Source: HyVt-105 sp049975425
Lineage (GTDB): Bacteria; Bacteroidota; Bacteroidia; Bacteroidales; VadinHA17
Assembly: GCA_049975425.1 (NCBI GenBank)
Contig: JBNGDI010000010.1
Coordinates: forward strand, 25,553-89,552
Reading direction: 5' to 3'
DNA length: 64,000 nt
Position 1 is the stretch's first letter. Every line of letters begins with the position of its first letter. Positions 62,761 through 64,000 of this stretch are shown here, piece after piece. Position numbers and translations under genes: made by a program. The notes beneath the pieces were generated by a model. The model was not told where the DNA came from. It saw only the letters and a program-made list of their open reading frames with translations, and did not search any database.

Positions 62761-63723
62761 ATGAAAAATATCCTTGTTACCGGTTCTGTGGGACAGATCG
62801 GTTCCGAACTAACCCTGGAGCTCAGGAAAAGGTATGGCAACGACCATGTGGTTGCCGGCATCAGAAAAACCCTTCCCGAAGGAGAACTGAAGGAATCGGG
62901 GCCCTACGAAGTTGCCGACGCTACCGATCCCGAACAGATCACCGCCGTGGTAAAGAAATATAAGATCGATACCATCTTTCACCTGGCCGCCATCCTTTCG
63001 GCTGTAGCGGAAAAATACCCCCAGCGCGGCTGGGATGTGGGAGTAAACGGATTGTACCATGTGCTGGAAATTGCCCGGGAATACAACTGTGCCCTTTTCT
63101 TCCCCAGCTCTATCGGGGCTTTCGGTCCTGCTACCCCGCTGGACAACACTCCCCAGGATACCATCCAGCGGCCGAATACCATGTACGGAGTAACCAAGGT
63201 AACCGGTGAACTGCTGTGTGATTATTATTACAAACGCTTCGGAGTGGATACGCGCGGCCTGCGTTACCCCGGTATTATTTCAAATGTCACCCTGCCCGGG
63301 GGAGGTACCACCGATTATGCCGTGGAAATTTTTTACGATGCCGTAAAATACGGAAAATACGTCTGCCCTCTTTCCAAAGGCACTTTCCTCGATATGATGT
63401 ACATGCCCGACGCCATTGAAGCGGCCATTCAGCTCATGGAGGCAGATCCTTCCCGCCTGAAGCACCGGAATGCCTTCAATGTAACGGCCATGAGCTTTGA
63501 TCCGGAAATACTGGCTTCGGCCATCAAACAACACATCCCTGAGTTTGAAATGTCCTACGATGTGGATCCGGCCAAACAGGCCATTGCCGATTCCTGGCCC
63601 AACAGCATGGACGATTCGGCCGCACGGGAAGAATGGGGCTGGAATCCCCGGTATGATCTGGAATCCATGACGGCCGATATGATAGAAAAAATCAGGATCA
63701 AATACGAAAAAGGCCTGTACTGA
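62761..63723 (+). CDS. L-threonine 3-dehydrogenase, short-chain (SDR) type
   Basis: A 320-residue NAD-dependent extended SDR. The Rossmann motif is TGSVGQIGSEL near residue 7, the catalytic pair is YGVTK with the serine in FFPSSIGAFGP, and LRYPGIIS and GTFLDMMYMPDAIEA follow. This matches the UDP-galactose-4-epimerase-like threonine dehydrogenases, which oxidise L-threonine to 2-amino-3-oxobutyrate. The divergent kbl gene encodes the next enzyme, which makes the assignment firm. Confidence 0.9.
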   Translation: MKNILVTGSVGQIGSELTLELRKRYGNDHVVAGIRKTLPEGELKESGPYEVADATDPEQITAVVKKYKIDTIFHLAAILSAVAEKYPQRGWDVGVNGLYHVLEIAREYNCALFFPSSIGAFGPATPLDNTPQDTIQRPNTMYGVTKVTGELLCDYYYKRFGVDTRGLRYPGIISNVTLPGGGTTDYAVEIFYDAVKYGKYVCPLSKGTFLDMMYMPDAIEAAIQLMEADPSRLKHRNAFNVTAMSFDPEILASAIKQHIPEFEMSYDVDPAKQAIADSWPNSMDDSAAREEWGWNPRYDLESMTADMIEKIRIKYEKGLY

Positions 63724-63858
63724 CAGAGCGGTAAAAACCGCGAATTGCCTTCCTGTTACGGATGTTTGTGCTTATACCACAAGCCAATGGTTCCGTTCGT
63801 CGGGTATCATAATACCAGGGATATTTCAAAATTCCAAAACGGGCCCTTCTTCATAAAA
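63724..63858. other. Intergenic region after threonine dehydrogenase
   Basis: No gene seen. A short hairpin GCGGT-AAAA-ACCGC (63728-63741) follows the stop without a T tract. Confidence 0.4.
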
Positions 63859-63902
63859 CTACGCAGGTAACTACGTAGTTATCTACGTAGTTATCTACGT
63901 AG
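63859..63902. repeat. CTACGTAG array (4 units, one degenerate), right end of window
   Basis: CTACGCAG at 63859, then perfect CTACGTAG at 63871, 63883 and 63895, again with an exact 12-bp period and spacers GTAA, TTAT, TTAT. Intergenic. Confidence 0.92.
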
Positions 63903-64000
63903 TTAACCACAACCCTTTAAATATAACCATTTGAACCCGAAACCCGAACCCTGTGGCCTTGGCCGGAGGTAACCTGCCTCATTGATTTTTCAGCAGCCAC

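Overview
The window looks like a chromosomal segment of a Bacteroidota genome, most likely an anaerobic, polysaccharide-degrading member of the Bacteroidales/Marinilabiliales. The evidence is: gldH, porW (sprE) and porX of the gliding/type IX secretion machinery; a DUF5916 outer-membrane protein; many lipoproteins; a Kdo transferase (so an LPS outer membrane); the TAnnTTTG -7 promoter box upstream of many genes; and a class II (B12-dependent) ribonucleotide reductase, which suits an anaerobe or facultative anaerobe. The genus cannot be fixed from sequence reading alone.

Layout. Bases 1-15150 are a hemicellulose locus. It holds a reverse operon (NrtR-like sugar regulator, Na+/solute symporter, cellobiose phosphorylase cut by the window edge), a GH31-GH2 pair resembling xyloglucan side-chain enzymes, an AraC regulator, and a compact beta-mannan operon (GH5 mannanase, GH26 mannanase, GH130 mannosylglucose phosphorylase, cellobiose/mannobiose 2-epimerase). 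Together these describe cutting mannan outside the cytoplasm, then epimerisation and phosphorolysis inside. No SusC/SusD pair lies within it. Bases 15260-16850 hold a broken tRNA-Cys copy, a palindromic element, an intact tRNA-Cys and an AAA ATPase gene with a 43-bp perfect palindrome in its leader. Bases 16900-26000 carry a metallo-beta-lactamase-fold protein, DUF5916 protein, deoC, a GH27 alpha-galactosidase, a class A penicillin-binding protein and aldose epimerase. Bases 26000-40700 are mostly housekeeping (tatD, gltX, metG, LD-carboxypeptidase, yraN, a bleomycin-hydrolase-type peptidase, pgk), plus a WG-repeat/caspase protein and several lipoproteins.

Bases 40850-53660 are a long co-directional run typical of Bacteroidota core biology: holB, ricT-like, gldH, trmB, an alkyltransferase-like protein, mrp, nfu, porW, porX, tsaE, alanine dehydrogenase and kdtA. 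Next come a TonB-dependent receptor with a modular surface lipoprotein, nrdJ, and a divergent kbl/threonine dehydrogenase pair that turns threonine into glycine and acetyl-CoA.

The most unusual signal is a tandem array of the palindrome CTACGTAG with an exact 12-bp period. It appears at three places: after the caspase gene, at the right edge of the window, and in frame inside the epimerase gene. No insertion sequence, prophage, rRNA or CRISPR array was seen.
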